Assembly (NCBI GenBank): GCA_000620185.1
Contig: KK211087.1
Span: 487,987-551,986, forward strand
DNA: 64,000 nt
Reading direction: 5' to 3'
Origin: Geodermatophilaceae bacterium URHB0062
GTDB lineage: Bacteria > Actinomycetota > Actinomycetes > Mycobacteriales > Geodermatophilaceae
The notes below the pieces were generated by a model that saw only the letters and a program-made list of their open reading frames with translations, was not told where the DNA came from and did no database searches. Each line of letters opens with the position of its first letter. Position 1 is the stretch's first letter. Position numbers and translations under genes: made by a program. Shown here one piece after another: positions 24,529-33,174 of this stretch.

Positions 24529-25329
24529 TCACTGCGAACCGTCCTTCGAGAAGCGCACCGTGACGGCGCCGAGGTGGGCGAACTCCGCGCGGAAGACGTC
24601 GCCGGGCGTGACCGGCGCCATCTTGTGCACGGCGCCGGGGAGGATGACGTCGCCCGCCTTGAGCCCGGCCCCGAAGGCCCCGAGCTTGTTGGCCAGCCAG
24701 GCCACGCACCGCGCCGGGTTGCCCAGCGCCGCGGCCCCGGCGCCGGTGTCCAGGAGCTCACCGTTCCGCGACACCACGACACCCAGCAGCCGGAGGTCGA
24801 GATCGGCCACCGGGCGCATCCGGCCGCCGACCACCAGCAGGCCCGACGACGCGTTGTCGGCCACCGTGTCGACCAGCTTGATCTTCCAGTCGGCGACCCG
24901 GCTGTCCACGATCTCCACGGCCGGCAGCGCCCCGGCGATCGCGTCGAGGGCGACCGCGGTGCTCACGCCCGGGCCGGCCAGGTCGCGGGCCATGACGAAG
25001 GCCAGCTCCGCCTCCACCCGGGGCTGGACCAGCCGCGACAGCGGGATCAGGTCGCCGTCCTCCACGATCATCTCGTCGGTGAGGACCCCGAAGTCCGGCT
25101 CGTCGACACCCAGCATCTCCTGCATGGGACGCGAGGTCAGGCCGACCTTGCGGCCGACGATCCGCTGACCGGCGCCGGTCCGCCGGTCGATGTTGATGGT
25201 CTGGATGGCGTACGCGTCGTCGATGAGGAGGTCGGGATGGCGGTCGGTCAGCGGAGCGACCGGTTGGGCCGTGCGGTCGGCCTCCCACAGCTCGTCGGCG
25301 AGCTCCTGATGCAGCGCGGCGGATTGCAC
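24529..25329 (-). CDS. 2-oxopent-4-enoate hydratase-like enzyme (DmpE/MhpD type)
   Basis: A 266-residue hydratase-branch paralogue of the next gene. Key blocks are VGRKVGLTSRPMQEMLGVDEPDFGVL, PRVEAELAFVMARDL (metal Glu), VDSRVADWKIKLVDTVADNASSG, GAAALGNPARCVAWLANKL and GDVILPGAVHKMAPVTPGD. The DEPDFGxL segment fits vinylpyruvate hydratases, which add water to 2-hydroxypenta-2,4-dienoate to give 4-hydroxy-2-oxovalerate. The following aldolase and aldehyde dehydrogenase of the standard pathway are not in this window. GTG 25329 is the chosen start; an in-frame ATG at 25386 would add 19 atypical residues. Confidence 0.85.
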   Translation of the reverse strand: MQSAALHQELADELWEADRTAQPVAPLTDRHPDLLIDDAYAIQTINIDRRTGAGQRIVGRKVGLTSRPMQEMLGVDEPDFGVLTDEMIVEDGDLIPLSRLVQPRVEAELAFVMARDLAGPGVSTAVALDAIAGALPAVEIVDSRVADWKIKLVDTVADNASSGLLVVGGRMRPVADLDLRLLGVVVSRNGELLDTGAGAAALGNPARCVAWLANKLGAFGAGLKAGDVILPGAVHKMAPVTPGDVFRAEFAHLGAVTVRFSKDGSQ

Positions 25330-25405
25330 TCTCGCAGCCTGTCCGCGCCGGGATGGACGGGCAATGTCGGCGCCGATCACTTCCACGCAGCGGGAACGGC
25401 GGCGG

Positions 25406-28210
25406 CTACGGCGCGGACGGCGGCGGCACGGACGGCGGCGGCACGGACGGCGGCGGCACGGACGGCGGCGGCACGAGACGCGCGGCCAGCTCGCGGCGGC
25501 GGGTGATGCCGAGCTTCTGGAAGACGTTGCGGAGGTGGTACTCCACGGTCTTCAGGCTCACGACCAGCTCGGCGGCGATCTCCCGGTTGCTCCGGCCGGC
25601 CGCGGCGAGGCGCGCGACGACGAGTTCCTGCGAGGTCAGCACCGCCCGGTCCCGGATCGCCCGGTCGGCGGGGTGCAGCCCCGAACCGGCCAGCTCGGTG
25701 CCGCACCGCTGCGCCCACGGGCGCGCACCCAGGGCGGTGAACGTGTGGTGCGCCGACTCCAGGAGCTCGACCGCCCGGCGGCGCCGCCCCGTCCGTCGCA
25801 GGAACGAGCCGGCCGCGAGTTCCACCCGGGCGCGCTCGAACGGATAGCCCGCCTCCCCGGCCGCGGTCACGGCGCGCGCGAAGGCCTCCTCGGCCCGCTC
25901 CGGCCGGCCGGCGGCCGCCTCCACGCGTCCCCTCGCCCGCGCCATCCGGGCCACCGCCGACGGCCGGCCACGCTCCTCCGCGCGCTGCTCGTGCGGGGGC
26001 AGCAGGGCGGCCGCCTCGTCGATCCGGCCGGTCGCGGCGAGCGCCTCGGCCAGGAGATCCGCCCACGACCAGAACCCGGGCTCGTTGACGGCGTCCCGCG
26101 ACGCGAAGTCCCGTACCGGCCGGAGCGCGGCGAGCACCCCCTCGGCGTCCCCCCGCGTCTCGGCGAGCCGGGCGCGGCTGACCGCGACGGCGAGCACCGA
26201 CCGCTCGTAGTCGTCCGGACCGGGGGTGCCGGGGCCGTTCAGCAGCGCGTCGGCCACGTCCCACTCCCCCCGGGCCGCCGGCACGAGGGCGGCGATGCTC
26301 AGCACCATCGCCCGCGTGAAGCCGAACTCGCTCTCGTCGTTGACGGCGACGGCGCGCTCGGCGTGCAGGACGGCGTCCTCCCAGTCGCCGGCGAGGTAGT
26401 CGGCCCGGGACAGCGTGGCCAACGCGAATGCGGCCGTGTTGAGGACGCCGAGGTCGCCGGCCGTCGTCGCCACGGCGCGCAGGTCATCCCGCGCCCCCGC
26501 GAGGTCGCCCTGGACCAGGCGCAGCATCCCCCTCGCGGAGCGGGGCTGCAGCCAGCCGTAGCCGGCATCGCCGGCGTCATCGGCCCCGTCCGTCGCGGCG
26601 AGAGCCTCCGCCATGCGGCCGCTGTACGCGAGGGAGTGGGCGAGGTAGGTCGTGGCGGTCCGTCCGAGCGCCGTGTCCGCCCCGGTCCGGTCGAGTGCGC
26701 GCCGGCACCACTCCACCCCGCCCTCGGCGTCGAGGCGGCCGTACCGGTGGATGCCGTACTGCAGCGCGATCCCCGCCACGACGTCCGGATCCGTCGAGGG
26801 CTCGCAGTTCTCCCACGCACTGCGCAGGGCCGCCTCCGCCGCGGCCGGTTCCCCGCGGGCCATCGCCAGCGCCCCCAGGACGCTGTCCCGCAGAGGGCTG
26901 CCCGGGAACGAGCGCACGGCCTCGGCATGGGTCTCCGCGGTCGCGGCGTCGCCGGTCTGCAGCAGCCAGTTGACCGCACGGAGCAGCATCCGCTGCTCGT
27001 CGTCCGCCGCCGGTGCCATGCGCGCGGCCGCGACGAGGTGCGCCGCCGCGCTGGGCCAGGCCTGCCGGCCGGCCTCCCGGTCGGCGAACCGGGCCAGATC
27101 GCCCGACAGGGCGGCATCCCGCTGCGGTGCCGCGGCGACCCGATGCCGCAGGGCGGCGGCCTCGTCTCCGACGAGGGTCGCCGCGGCGGCGTGCAGCGCG
27201 GCGCGGCGGGCCTGGCCGAGCGTGTCGTACAGCGCCGAGCGCACCAGTGGATGCGGGAAGGACAACGTCCATGGCAGGTCCCCCGTGGACGGGAGCAGGA
27301 GGTCGACGGCCGCCGCCTCGTCGATCGCGGGAAGGGGATCGGCCACCTCGCCGAGGGCAGCGGCCAGGGGCACCGGACAGCGCATTCCGACGACCGCCAC
27401 CGCGTCCACCAGGCGCCGGGCGTCCGGCGAGCAGGCCTCGTAGCGCCGGCGGACCAGCCGCCGGAACGAACGCGGGGAGGGCAGCGGGCGGTCCTCCGGC
27501 CCCCAGTCGGCCGCGGGGATCTCCTCGAGCACCGCGCGTGCGTAGAGCGGGTTGCCCTGCGTGCCCGAGCGCAGTCGGTGGACCGCATCTCCGGGGAGCG
27601 CCGGAATGCCGATCCGTGCCGCGAGGTCGGCCAGGTCCTGCTCGTCCAGTCCCCGCAGCCGCAGTGCGCTGCCGCGCGGCCCGTCGACCAGCCGGCGGAG
27701 GCTGTCGGGCAGGTCGGCGACGCCGGTGTCACGCACGGCCAGGAGCACCAGGACCGGGTCGGCCACGAGCCGGCGCAGGGCGAAGACCAGGGCCCGGAGC
27801 GAGGCGAGGTCCACCCACTGGACGTCGTCGACGACGATCACGACCGGGCCGTCCGCCTCCAGGGCGCCGAGCAGCTCCAGGAAGCGCGAGCCGACGGCCA
27901 CGGCGTCGCCCGGCCCCGCCGGAGGCGGCCCGGCGGTCACCTTCCCCTCCTCCGCGATGCCCGCCGATCGGGTCAGCTGCTCCAGGACGCCGTAGGAGAG
28001 CAGCGCCTCGGTCTCCTCGCCGCTCCCGTGCAGCACCGCGGACACCGGTGTCGTCGTCCTGAGGTCGGCGACGAAGCGAGCCAGCAGGGCCGTCTTGCCC
28101 ATCCCGGCGGGGCCCTCGATCTGCACGATCTGGGGGACGCCCGCGCACGCGTCGGCCAGCCGGGCGTGCAGGGCTGCGAGTTCGGGCTGCCGGCCGACGA
28201 AGGCGTGCAT
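25406..28210 (-). CDS. LAL-type LuxR regulator with AAA ATPase domain
   Basis: A 934-residue large ATP-binding LuxR (LAL/MalT-like) regulator. The N-terminal ATPase begins FVGRQPELAAL, has Walker A EGPAGMGKTALL and Walker B VVIVVDDVQWVD. The middle 500 residues are helical, TPR-like, and Ala-rich. The C-terminal LuxR HTH is LTSQELVVARLAAAGRSNREIAAELVVSLKTVEYHLRNVFQKLGI. ATG 28210 follows GGGGGAG. The protein ends in four VPPPS repeats, a tail unusual for the family and encoded by a 15-bp tandem repeat. It lies immediately upstream of the hydratase operon and is a likely activator of it. Confidence 0.9.
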   Translation of the reverse strand: MHAFVGRQPELAALHARLADACAGVPQIVQIEGPAGMGKTALLARFVADLRTTTPVSAVLHGSGEETEALLSYGVLEQLTRSAGIAEEGKVTAGPPPAGPGDAVAVGSRFLELLGALEADGPVVIVVDDVQWVDLASLRALVFALRRLVADPVLVLLAVRDTGVADLPDSLRRLVDGPRGSALRLRGLDEQDLADLAARIGIPALPGDAVHRLRSGTQGNPLYARAVLEEIPAADWGPEDRPLPSPRSFRRLVRRRYEACSPDARRLVDAVAVVGMRCPVPLAAALGEVADPLPAIDEAAAVDLLLPSTGDLPWTLSFPHPLVRSALYDTLGQARRAALHAAAATLVGDEAAALRHRVAAAPQRDAALSGDLARFADREAGRQAWPSAAAHLVAAARMAPAADDEQRMLLRAVNWLLQTGDAATAETHAEAVRSFPGSPLRDSVLGALAMARGEPAAAEAALRSAWENCEPSTDPDVVAGIALQYGIHRYGRLDAEGGVEWCRRALDRTGADTALGRTATTYLAHSLAYSGRMAEALAATDGADDAGDAGYGWLQPRSARGMLRLVQGDLAGARDDLRAVATTAGDLGVLNTAAFALATLSRADYLAGDWEDAVLHAERAVAVNDESEFGFTRAMVLSIAALVPAARGEWDVADALLNGPGTPGPDDYERSVLAVAVSRARLAETRGDAEGVLAALRPVRDFASRDAVNEPGFWSWADLLAEALAATGRIDEAAALLPPHEQRAEERGRPSAVARMARARGRVEAAAGRPERAEEAFARAVTAAGEAGYPFERARVELAAGSFLRRTGRRRRAVELLESAHHTFTALGARPWAQRCGTELAGSGLHPADRAIRDRAVLTSQELVVARLAAAGRSNREIAAELVVSLKTVEYHLRNVFQKLGITRRRELAARLVPPPSVPPPSVPPPSVPPPSAP
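25415..25474. repeat. Four exact 15-bp tandem repeats
   Basis: The unit GGACGGCGGCGGCAC occurs four times without change at 25415, 25430, 25445 and 25460. It encodes (VPPPS)x4 at the C terminus of the LAL regulator on the minus strand. Exact repeats of this kind vary by slippage in units of five residues without breaking the frame. Confidence 0.9.
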
Positions 28211-28269
28211 GCGCTCCCCCGGGACGGGGCCGCTCCGACGGTGGAGCAGCGGCCCTGGAACAGCGGACG

Positions 28270-29223
28270 CTACCGCCGGGACGGCACGTCCGCGGCCGTG
28301 TGCTCCGTGCCGCGGGGCACCAGGTCGGCACCCGCAGGCAGCGGGGCGTCGAGCACGGCCCGGTGCAGCCGCCGCCCGATGTCGGTGTCCAGCAGCACGT
28401 CGTCCCAGTACGCGGAGACGGCCCGGCACAACTCGCCGCCGTCGAGGTCCAGCACCGCGACGCCGGTCCGGTCCAGCGGGGCCAGCGCGACCCCGTTGAG
28501 CACCGCCACGCCCACCCCCGCGCGGGCGAGGGGGACCAGCGCCTGGGGCGTGTCGGCGACGACCCGGGGTTGCGCGGCCATCCCGTGCCGGCTGAGGACG
28601 CGCTGGAGCTCCGACTCGCCGTCGGCGAAGGCACGGCTCACCAGGAGGGGCTCGTTCGCGAGCCGCTCCAGCGCCACCTGCCCGTCCCCGGCCAGCTCGT
28701 GGTCCGCCGCCACGACGATGTGGAACGTCTCCGTCCAGAGGGGGAACTCCTGCAGTCCGGACGCCGGGAGCGGCTCCAGCCTGGGGAGTACCGCCATCGC
28801 CGCTCCGTCGGCCAGGGCATGTCGCTCGACCTCGCGCCACTCGTTCTCGAGCAGGTCGACCCGGAGCCCGGGTCGCTCCGTGCTGAGCCGACCCAGGACG
28901 CCCGGGAAGAAGGCCGCGGCGACGCAGGGCGTGGTGATCAGGCCCAGGCTGCGCTGCTCGAGGCCCCGGAGGGCCGCCACCGCGGCGCGGGCGGATCCGA
29001 CGCCGCCGACGATCTCGCGGGCGTGGCGGGCGAACACCTCTCCCGCCGGGGTCGGGACGGCGGGCCGGCGGTCGCGATCGATCAGCCGGACGCCGAGGTG
29101 GCGCTCGAGTGACGCGATGTGCGCACTGACGCGGGACTGCGACCGGTGCACCTGGTGCGCCGCGGCGGTGAACCCCCCGCGGTCCACGACCGCGAGGAAG
29201 GTCTCCAGCCAGTCGAGTTCCAC
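28270..29223 (-). CDS. LysR-family transcriptional regulator
   Basis: A 317-residue LysR regulator. The winged helix begins MELDWLETFLAVVDRGGFTAA and carries the recognition segment SQSRVSAHIASLERHLGVRL. The effector-binding domain starts near residue 90 (RSLGLITTPCVAAAFFPG). It has an unusually long C-terminal end after RRLHRAVLDAPLP. It lies 59 bp upstream of the LAL regulator in the same direction, and may co-regulate the hydratase operon. Divergent from an IclR gene across a 221-bp gap. Confidence 0.9.
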   Translation of the reverse strand: MELDWLETFLAVVDRGGFTAAAHQVHRSQSRVSAHIASLERHLGVRLIDRDRRPAVPTPAGEVFARHAREIVGGVGSARAAVAALRGLEQRSLGLITTPCVAAAFFPGVLGRLSTERPGLRVDLLENEWREVERHALADGAAMAVLPRLEPLPASGLQEFPLWTETFHIVVAADHELAGDGQVALERLANEPLLVSRAFADGESELQRVLSRHGMAAQPRVVADTPQALVPLARAGVGVAVLNGVALAPLDRTGVAVLDLDGGELCRAVSAYWDDVLLDTDIGRRLHRAVLDAPLPAGADLVPRGTEHTAADVPSRR

Positions 29224-29370
29224 GCGCCCGATGATCCGTGGGCGTGCGCCGCTCTCGCCCCAGGGTCGGACCCGAGGATTCCGGGTTCAAACCCCAGGAA
29301 CCGGATGACTCGATGCGTTTAGCGGATGCCACGTACGGGACTTCGCGCTGGTCAACGGCCCGACGGTTGT

Positions 29371-29389
29371 GTTCCCTGTCCTGTGATGC
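29371..29389 (+). promoter_or_regulatory. IclR-type operator candidate upstream of the IclR gene
   Basis: GTTCCCTGTCCTGTGATG resembles the recurrent GTTTCC-RCT-N-AGTGG-AAAC motif found across the window, best in its left half. It lies 56 bp upstream of the IclR start at 29445, suiting autoregulation. The remainder of the LysR/IclR gap holds only a tRNA-like T-arm fragment near 29278, judged not a tRNA. Confidence 0.4.
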
Positions 29390-29444
29390 CGATCACGGTC
29401 GGCGCACTTAGGCTCAACGCGGCTGACCAGAGCTGGAGGCCCCT

Positions 29445-30266
29445 ATGGCCGGGAATTCAACCGAGGCCGGAAGATCGGTGACGAACAAGATCACCTCGAT
29501 CCTCATGACCTTCACCGAAGGCAGCGAGCACTCGCTGACCGAGATCGCTCAGCTGGCCGGCCTGCCCATTTCGACCGCCCACCGCCTGACGTCGGAGCTG
29601 GCGTCCTGGCGCCTGCTGGAGCGCACCCGCGACGGCATGTACCGCGCCGGGCTGCCGCTCCGCCTCATGGGCTCGGGCGACTGCTCGGCCCCGGACCTCC
29701 GGGAGCGCGCCCCCTGCGTGCTGGAGGACCTGTCCCGGGCGACCCGCTCGCGCGCCCGGCTCGGGGTGCTGCACGAGCTCGAGGTCTCCTACATCGAGAA
29801 GCGGCCGGGCCTGCGGCCGGTCTCGACGTTCATGCCGGCCGCCACGCTCCCCGCACACCCGACGGCCCTGGGCCGCGCCCTCCTGGCGTTCGCACCCGCC
29901 AGCACCGTGGAGATGACGGTTATGCGCGGCCTCCGGGCCTACACCCCGCACACCATCACCGCTCCCGACCGTTTCCGCCGGGCGCTGGCCGTCGTCCGTA
30001 TGACCCGGGTCGCCGTGACTCGGTTCGAGCTCGAGCCGACGACGTGCGGGGTGGCGGTCCCGGTGTTCGGCCCGGGGGGCGACGTCGTGGCCGCCATCGA
30101 GCTCACGGTGCCCGACGTCGGGAAGGAGCTGCCGCCGGTCATGGCCGCGCTGTCGATCGCGGCCAGGAGCCTGTCCCGCGAGATGGGTGCCGGACGCCCG
30201 GCCGACGTGACGCCGGCTGCCCCCGCGATGAGGCAGACGCTCCGGCCGGTCGAGAGCGTGGGCTGA
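29445..30266 (+). CDS. IclR-family transcriptional regulator
   Basis: A 273-residue IclR regulator. The winged helix (about 10-75) has SVTNKITSILMTF, SLTEIAQLAGLPISTAHRLTSELASWRLLER, and the effector (GAF-like) domain spans about 90-255 with ALGRALLAFAPAS and the late CGVAVPVFGPGGDVVAAIELT block. ATG 29445 follows TGGAGG at 6 nt. It is similar along its length to the IclR proteins at 54941 and especially 55825, suggesting duplication. The gene faces the PHA synthase, and its neighbours downstream are quinate/shikimate genes; a role in aromatic catabolism like PcaU/PobR/QsuR-type regulators is likely. Confidence 0.92.
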   Translation: MAGNSTEAGRSVTNKITSILMTFTEGSEHSLTEIAQLAGLPISTAHRLTSELASWRLLERTRDGMYRAGLPLRLMGSGDCSAPDLRERAPCVLEDLSRATRSRARLGVLHELEVSYIEKRPGLRPVSTFMPAATLPAHPTALGRALLAFAPASTVEMTVMRGLRAYTPHTITAPDRFRRALAVVRMTRVAVTRFELEPTTCGVAVPVFGPGGDVVAAIELTVPDVGKELPPVMAALSIAARSLSREMGAGRPADVTPAAPAMRQTLRPVESVG

Positions 30267-30288
30267 CCGCGTTCGCAGGCCCATCGGG

Positions 30289-32016
30289 TCAGGTCCGGAC
30301 GTAGTTCCCCGGCCCGTCGCTGAGCACGGGGTATCGCGTGCTCCCGACGCGCGGGGGCTCCTGCATGCGGCCGGAGTGCTCGGCCGACCAGTGGGCCCAG
30401 TCCTCCCACCACGATCCGGCGCGCCGCTCGGCCGCCGACCGCCACGCCTCGGCACTCGCCGGCAGCGCGTCGTCGGCGGGCGCCACCTCGTACCAGGCCT
30501 TCGGTCCGGGTGGGTTGACGATGCCGGCGATGTGCCCCCCGCTGCTGAGTACGAACCGGACCGGCCCGCTGACCAGGCCCGTCGTCCGGTAGGAGGACTG
30601 CCACGGCACGATGTGGTCGTTGATGGCGCTGACCACGTAGGTGGGGGCCTTGATGACGCTGAGGTCGATCGCCCGCCCCGCGATCTCGAGCGTTCCCGCG
30701 GCGAGCTCGTTCTCGACGTAGAAGTGGCGCAGGTAGAAGGCGTGCATGGCGGCGGGCATGCGCGTGCTGTCGGCGTTCCACGCGAGGATGTCGAAGACCG
30801 GCGGGTCCTGCCCCATCAGCCAGTTCGACACCACGTAGTTGAAGATGAGGTCGTTGGCGCGGAGCACGTCGAACGTGCCCGCCATCGACGCGCCCTCCAG
30901 GACACCCTCGCGCTGCATCTTGCGATCGAGCTTGTCCACCGTGCTGCGGTCGGTGAACATGCCCAGTGCCCCCGGCTCGGCGTAGTCCAGCATGGTGTTG
31001 AAGAGCGTCAGGGTGCCGATCCGGCCGTCGCCGGACTGCATCAGATAGGCGTTCGTGATGGCGGTGAGGGCGCCGCCCAGGCAGAGGCCGGCGATGTCGA
31101 TCGTCTCCGCCCCGGTGATCTCCTGGATGACGTCGAGTGCGGTCTGCGGGCCGTGCACCAGGTAGTCGTCCATGGTCACGCCCGACATCGTCTTGTCCGC
31201 GTTCTTGTAGCTGATCGCGAAGACGGTGCGCCCGTGCTGCACGGCCCACTCGATGAAGCTGCGGCCCGGTGCGAGATCCATGACGTAGTACTTGTTGATC
31301 CACGGCGGGCTGCACAGCAGCGGGACGGCGTGCACCTGGTCGGTCTGCGGCTCGTACTGCAGCAGCTCCATGAGGTCGTTGCGGTAGACGACCTTGGCGG
31401 GGGTGGCGGCGAGGTTCCGGCCCACCTCGAACGGCGTGGTGTCGACCTGTCGCGGACGACCCTGGTTGTGCAGGAGGTCATCGGCGAAGTTGCGGGCTCC
31501 CTTGGCCACGCTCATGCCGCCGGTGTCGAAGGCCCGCTTGAGCGCCGCGGGGTTGCCCACCAGGAAGTTGGTCGGGGCCAGCGCGTCGAGCATCAGGTTG
31601 GTCGCCATCGCCGCCTTGCGCGTGGTCTCGTCGTCCAGGCCCACCGAATCGACGACGTCCCGCGCGAACCGGCACGAGGCCAGGTAGACGAGGCGGAGTG
31701 CGTAGAACAGCGGGTTCTCCTGCCACGCCACGTCGGCGAACCGGCGGTCCTTGGGGTCGACCGGCACCGGTGGGTCCACGGGGCGCCCCATCCACTGGGC
31801 CATGGTGGCCGCCGGGACCTGGGCCAGGTCCGCGGCGAGCCGCAGGGCCGCCTGCCCGGGGACGAGCGGGTGCGTTGCCCCGGCCCGCAGCACCTGCCGC
31901 ATCGCGTCGCCGAAGCCGGCGGCGTCCAGGTCCTCGAACAGGGCGGATTCGGGCGCCAGCACGTTGGCCGCGCGCTCACCGATCTCCCGGGGCGCCGCGG
32001 GCAGCTCCTCAGCCAT
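30289..32016 (-). CDS. phaC: Class I-like poly(3-hydroxyalkanoate) synthase
   Basis: A 575-residue PHA synthase. The N-terminal domain (about 60-200) is of PhaC_N type. The catalytic alpha/beta domain carries the cysteine lipase box GLCLGG with Cys312, Asp467 in NDHIVPW and His495 in SSGGHIAG, the canonical synthase triad. The length matches class I enzymes (about 560-600). It polymerises (R)-3-hydroxyacyl-CoA, mostly 3-hydroxybutyryl-CoA, on granule surfaces. The gene stands alone, separate from the PHA block at 14-19 kb, and has an IclR-motif site 40 bp upstream of ATG 32016. This links storage to the aromatic genes around it. Confidence 0.94.
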   Translation of the reverse strand: MAEELPAAPREIGERAANVLAPESALFEDLDAAGFGDAMRQVLRAGATHPLVPGQAALRLAADLAQVPAATMAQWMGRPVDPPVPVDPKDRRFADVAWQENPLFYALRLVYLASCRFARDVVDSVGLDDETTRKAAMATNLMLDALAPTNFLVGNPAALKRAFDTGGMSVAKGARNFADDLLHNQGRPRQVDTTPFEVGRNLAATPAKVVYRNDLMELLQYEPQTDQVHAVPLLCSPPWINKYYVMDLAPGRSFIEWAVQHGRTVFAISYKNADKTMSGVTMDDYLVHGPQTALDVIQEITGAETIDIAGLCLGGALTAITNAYLMQSGDGRIGTLTLFNTMLDYAEPGALGMFTDRSTVDKLDRKMQREGVLEGASMAGTFDVLRANDLIFNYVVSNWLMGQDPPVFDILAWNADSTRMPAAMHAFYLRHFYVENELAAGTLEIAGRAIDLSVIKAPTYVVSAINDHIVPWQSSYRTTGLVSGPVRFVLSSGGHIAGIVNPPGPKAWYEVAPADDALPASAEAWRSAAERRAGSWWEDWAHWSAEHSGRMQEPPRVGSTRYPVLSDGPGNYVRT

Positions 32017-32055
32017 ACCGGAATGGTGGGCCCGGGAACGGCCGGGCGGACCGCC

Positions 32056-32072
32056 CTCCCACTCATCGGAAG
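32056..32072 (-). promoter_or_regulatory. IclR-type operator candidate upstream of phaC
   Basis: Minus-strand CTTCCGATGAGTGGGAG matches the 54871 site at 15 of 16 aligned positions, allowing one gap (TTCC-G-TGAGTGGGAG). It lies 40 bp upstream of the phaC start and 40 bp upstream of the divergent CorA-family start. Confidence 0.55.
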
Positions 32073-32111
32073 GAGCCTCCCGCCCAGGCCGGCGGTCGCG
32101 ACACTGCCGAC

Positions 32112-33089
32112 GTGGAGATCCTGACCCTGTCGGGCGAGGACGTCGGACGGCACCGTCCCGAGGAACTCGACACCCTCCTGACGGGGGACGCCCTGGTGTG
32201 GGTGGACGTCCCGAGCTGGGACGACGCAGCCGCGGCCGTGCTGACCGACCGCTTCGGCATCCACCCCCGGGCCGCCGGGGACTGCGCCCGCCGCAACCCC
32301 GTCCCCAAGGTCCACGTCTACCCGCAGCACGTGTTCGTCGTCCTGCACGCCCCGGAGCTCGGTGCCCGCGGGCACGTGCACTACGTCGAACTGGACCAGT
32401 TCGTGGGGCCGAACTGGCTCATCACCGTGCACGGGCCGCTCAATCCCGCGGTCCCGTCGGAGGTGGCCACCCAGGAGACCGGCTCCGTGGCCCGTCGGCT
32501 GGAGACCGGCCGGCTGCACCCGCGCACGGCGCCCGACCTGTGCTTCGCGCTCGTCACCGCACTCACCGGGCGGCTGCGCGACCTCCTCTCGGACCTCACC
32601 GAGGACGTCTGGCGGCTCGAGCGACAGGTGACCGCCGGTCACGGTGGCGACCCGGAGCAGTTCCTCGAGGAGCTGTTCGGCGTCCGCCACGGCCTGCTGA
32701 CCGTCGGGACGATGTCGGCGCTGAGCCGGGAGGTCTTCGGCCGCATGTCGACCCTCGACGTGTGGCCGGGCAACGGGCACGCGCTGCTCGCGGACATCGA
32801 GGACCAGTTCCGCCGGGTCGGCGCCATGGCCGAGGGGCAGCGCGAGTACCTGCAGGGCGTGATCGAGTTCTATCAGACCCGGACCAACACCAAGATGATG
32901 ATCGCGGCCGAGCGGCTGGCGGTCATCGCCGCGGTGACGCTGCCGGTGACGGCGCTGTCGTCGATCGTCGGCATGAACGTGATCGTCAATGCGCGGACGC
33001 ACGTCGGTCAGCTCACGGTGCTGCTCACGGTGATGGCCGTCATGTCCGCCGCCGTCCTGGTCTGGGCGCGGCGCAAGGGCTGGTGGTGA
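32112..33089 (+). CDS. CorA-family divalent metal transporter
   Basis: A 325-residue CorA-type Mg2+/Co2+ channel. The large N-terminal cytoplasmic domain is followed by a long helix (about 190-265, RRVGAMAEGQREYLQGVIEFYQ). Two membrane helices follow, with the GMN signature in SIVGMNVIVN at the end of the first and the basic ARRKGWW tail after the second. GTG 32112 is the start, without a clear ribosome binding site and possibly leaderless. It is divergent from phaC with 95 bp between starts. Ion specificity is not determined; the loop after GMN lacks the usual acidic residues. Confidence 0.88.
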   Translation: MEILTLSGEDVGRHRPEELDTLLTGDALVWVDVPSWDDAAAAVLTDRFGIHPRAAGDCARRNPVPKVHVYPQHVFVVLHAPELGARGHVHYVELDQFVGPNWLITVHGPLNPAVPSEVATQETGSVARRLETGRLHPRTAPDLCFALVTALTGRLRDLLSDLTEDVWRLERQVTAGHGGDPEQFLEELFGVRHGLLTVGTMSALSREVFGRMSTLDVWPGNGHALLADIEDQFRRVGAMAEGQREYLQGVIEFYQTRTNTKMMIAAERLAVIAAVTLPVTALSSIVGMNVIVNARTHVGQLTVLLTVMAVMSAAVLVWARRKGWW

Positions 33090-33099
33090 CCCGGCGGTC

Positions 33100-33116
33100 G
33101 TCCGCTGGCCGGAAAC
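33100..33116 (-). promoter_or_regulatory. IclR-type operator candidate upstream of the dehydroshikimate dehydratase gene
   Basis: Read on the minus strand, GTTTCCGGCCAGCGGAC shares TTCCGGCCAG exactly with the site at 45448 upstream of the LigAB genes. It lies 58 bp upstream of ATG 33175. Confidence 0.5.
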
Positions 33117-33174
33117 GGCTACTGCCGCCCGGCTCGTCGCGCGAGGCTGGCCCGATCGACGATCGGGGGCTTCC

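Noticed and set aside
25364..29308. Open frame of more than 1,300 codons on the plus strand
   Set aside because: It runs antisense to the LAL and LysR genes. Its product is Arg/Gly/Pro-rich low complexity with no domain, the usual shadow of codon bias in a GC-rich gene.
29265..29310. tRNA-like T-arm (GGGTTCAAACCCC) between the LysR and IclR genes
   Set aside because: The T stem has a mismatch and no matching acceptor, D or anticodon arm exists within 75 nt upstream. It also reads as a simple bulged hairpin. It is not a tRNA and at most a chance or relic match.
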